From positions 124,001 through 188,000 of the forward strand of contig CBDDGV010000004.1 of the NCBI GenBank assembly GCA_965228005.1: DNA of 64,000 nucleotides. The letters are read 5' to 3'. This DNA comes from JBCCXZ01 sp965228005 (GTDB lineage: Bacteria > Planctomycetota > Planctomycetia > Pirellulales > Lacipirellulaceae). Position 1 is the first letter of the stretch; every line of letters begins with the position of its first letter. A program made the translations under genes and the position numbers. This document shows, piece by piece, positions 63,338 through 64,000 of this stretch. The notes under the pieces were generated by a model. That model was not told where the DNA came from, did no database searches, and was given only the letters and a program-made list of their open reading frames with translations.

Positions 63338-64000
63338 CTATACCCCAGCGGGCTGCGCTTCCTTCGCCTTCATCTCTTCCAGCACGCGCTTGTAGTCCGT
63401 CGGCATCACTTTCACGAAACTGCCGATCGACGCCGGCCAGTCGACCAGCACCTTCTCGGCGACCGTCGAGCCGGTGTACTCCTGGTGCAAGCCGATCAGC
63501 TCCTTCAGCTCCGCGGCGTCTCCCTCGGTGACGTCCTCCAGTTCGACCATGCCGAGGTTGCACTTCAGGCGGAAGTCGTCGCGGTCGGGCGCCCAGACGT
63601 AGGCGATGCCGCCGCTCATGCCCGCGGCGAAGTTGCGGCCCGTCGGGCCCAGGATCACCACGCGGCCGCCGGTCATGTACTCGCAGCCGTGGTCGCCCAC
63701 GCCCTCGATCACGGCGAGCGCGCCGCTGTTACGCACGGCGAACCGTTCCGCCGCCCGGCCGCGGAAGAACGCCTTGCCCCCGGTGGCGCCGTACAGGCAG
63801 ACGTTGCCGACGATGATGTTCTCCTCCGGGGCGAACGTCGCCGAGCGGTCGGGGTAGATCACCACCCGCCCGCCGGAGAGGCCCTTGCCGACGTAGTCGT
63901 TTGCGTCGCCCTCCAGCTCGAGCGTCACGCCCTTGGCCAGGAACGCGCCGAAGCTCTGCCCCGCCGAGCCGGTGAACTTGAAGTGAACCGTGTCGTCGGG
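63338..64000 (-). CDS. gltB: Glutamate synthase large subunit, C-terminal part (runs off the window)
   Basis: 221 residues of the C-terminal GXGXG right-handed beta-helix domain are present, and the frame is open to the window edge. Landmarks are HFKFTGSAGQSFGAFLAKGV, then GEGDAN-type DANDYVGKGLSGGRVVIYPD, LYGATGGKAFFRGRAAERFA, VRNSGALAVIEGVGDHGCEY, TGGRVVILGPTGRNFAAGMS and GGIAYVW. The end (HQEYTGSTVAEKVLVDW, then FVKVMPTDYKRVLEEM) matches GltB. It is co-directional with gltD downstream, so this is a gltBD operon. Confidence 0.96.
   Translation of the reverse strand, partial: PDDTVHFKFTGSAGQSFGAFLAKGVTLELEGDANDYVGKGLSGGRVVIYPDRSATFAPEENIIVGNVCLYGATGGKAFFRGRAAERFAVRNSGALAVIEGVGDHGCEYMTGGRVVILGPTGRNFAAGMSGGIAYVWAPDRDDFRLKCNLGMVELEDVTEGDAAELKELIGLHQEYTGSTVAEKVLVDWPASIGSFVKVMPTDYKRVLEEMKAKEAQPAGV

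Overview
The window looks like a planctomycete, most likely order Pirellulales and plausibly the Lacipirellulaceae (inference from gene content; no marker gene was compared). The evidence is roughly two-thirds G+C DNA, several exported proteins with C-terminal PEP-CTERM anchors, a giant exported protein with the N-terminal LExR-x-LL signature and C-terminal dockerin-like repeats, NxxGxxAF tandem-repeat proteins, and typical planctomycete families (PQQ-like propeller, DUF11, CARDB, DUF2089, Minf_1886).

Layout. 0-10 kb: surface and envelope genes. These are a PQQ-like propeller protein, two paralogous NxxGxxAF-repeat PEP-CTERM proteins meeting tail to tail with a 20-bp overlap, a four-gene minus-strand unit (PD40 propeller, LRR protein, two membrane proteins) and a three-domain CARDB protein. 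10-16.4 kb: a HAD phosphatase bracketed by two copies of a twin-hairpin repeat, a DUF2089 regulator with a membrane TPR partner, a leishmanolysin-like PEP-CTERM metalloprotease, gluQ, a LuxR-type regulator with a degenerate receiver, and slyX. 16.5-29.9 kb: mostly housekeeping and exported genes (pterin dehydratase, YhdH/AcuI-type reductase, penicillin acylase, PSP1/RicT-like, Minf_1886, groES, a secreted terpenoid-cyclase-fold protein, DUF11, a histone-deacetylase-like amidohydrolase, a secreted helical protein, DUF6580, DUF4430). 30-33.4 kb: a fadJ-fadA beta-oxidation pair.

33.4-45.2 kb is the accessory-rich part. It holds a DUF2007 gene, a PEP-CTERM protein, a PadR/HAAS regulator-membrane pair, a GNAT, an FMN reductase, ppk2, a low-G+C membrane gene, and uvrA flanked on both sides by PIN-domain toxin-antitoxin modules. 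Three orphan copies of gene 3' ends lie here (thiolase, GNAT, uvrA). Each is in direct orientation downstream of its intact parent, with accessory DNA in between. The uvrA copy is about 97% identical over about 150 bp and forms a 45-codon ORF just behind the toxin gene.

45.2-64 kb: a HGSNAT/NagX-like acyltransferase, a nucleoside-phosphorylase-superfamily protein, a 4,506-residue protein on 13.5 kb, a gene-free 0.7-kb stretch, and gltD plus the 3' part of gltB (ammonia assimilation).

Intergenic space carries several families of short dispersed repeats: three twin-hairpin (REP/BIME-like) families and several short phased repeats of about 10-12 bp period. No tRNA, rRNA, CRISPR array, transposase or integrase was seen. 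Coordinates of starts are my choices from signal peptides, start codons and Shine-Dalgarno spacing; family assignments are from recognisable motifs without database searches.
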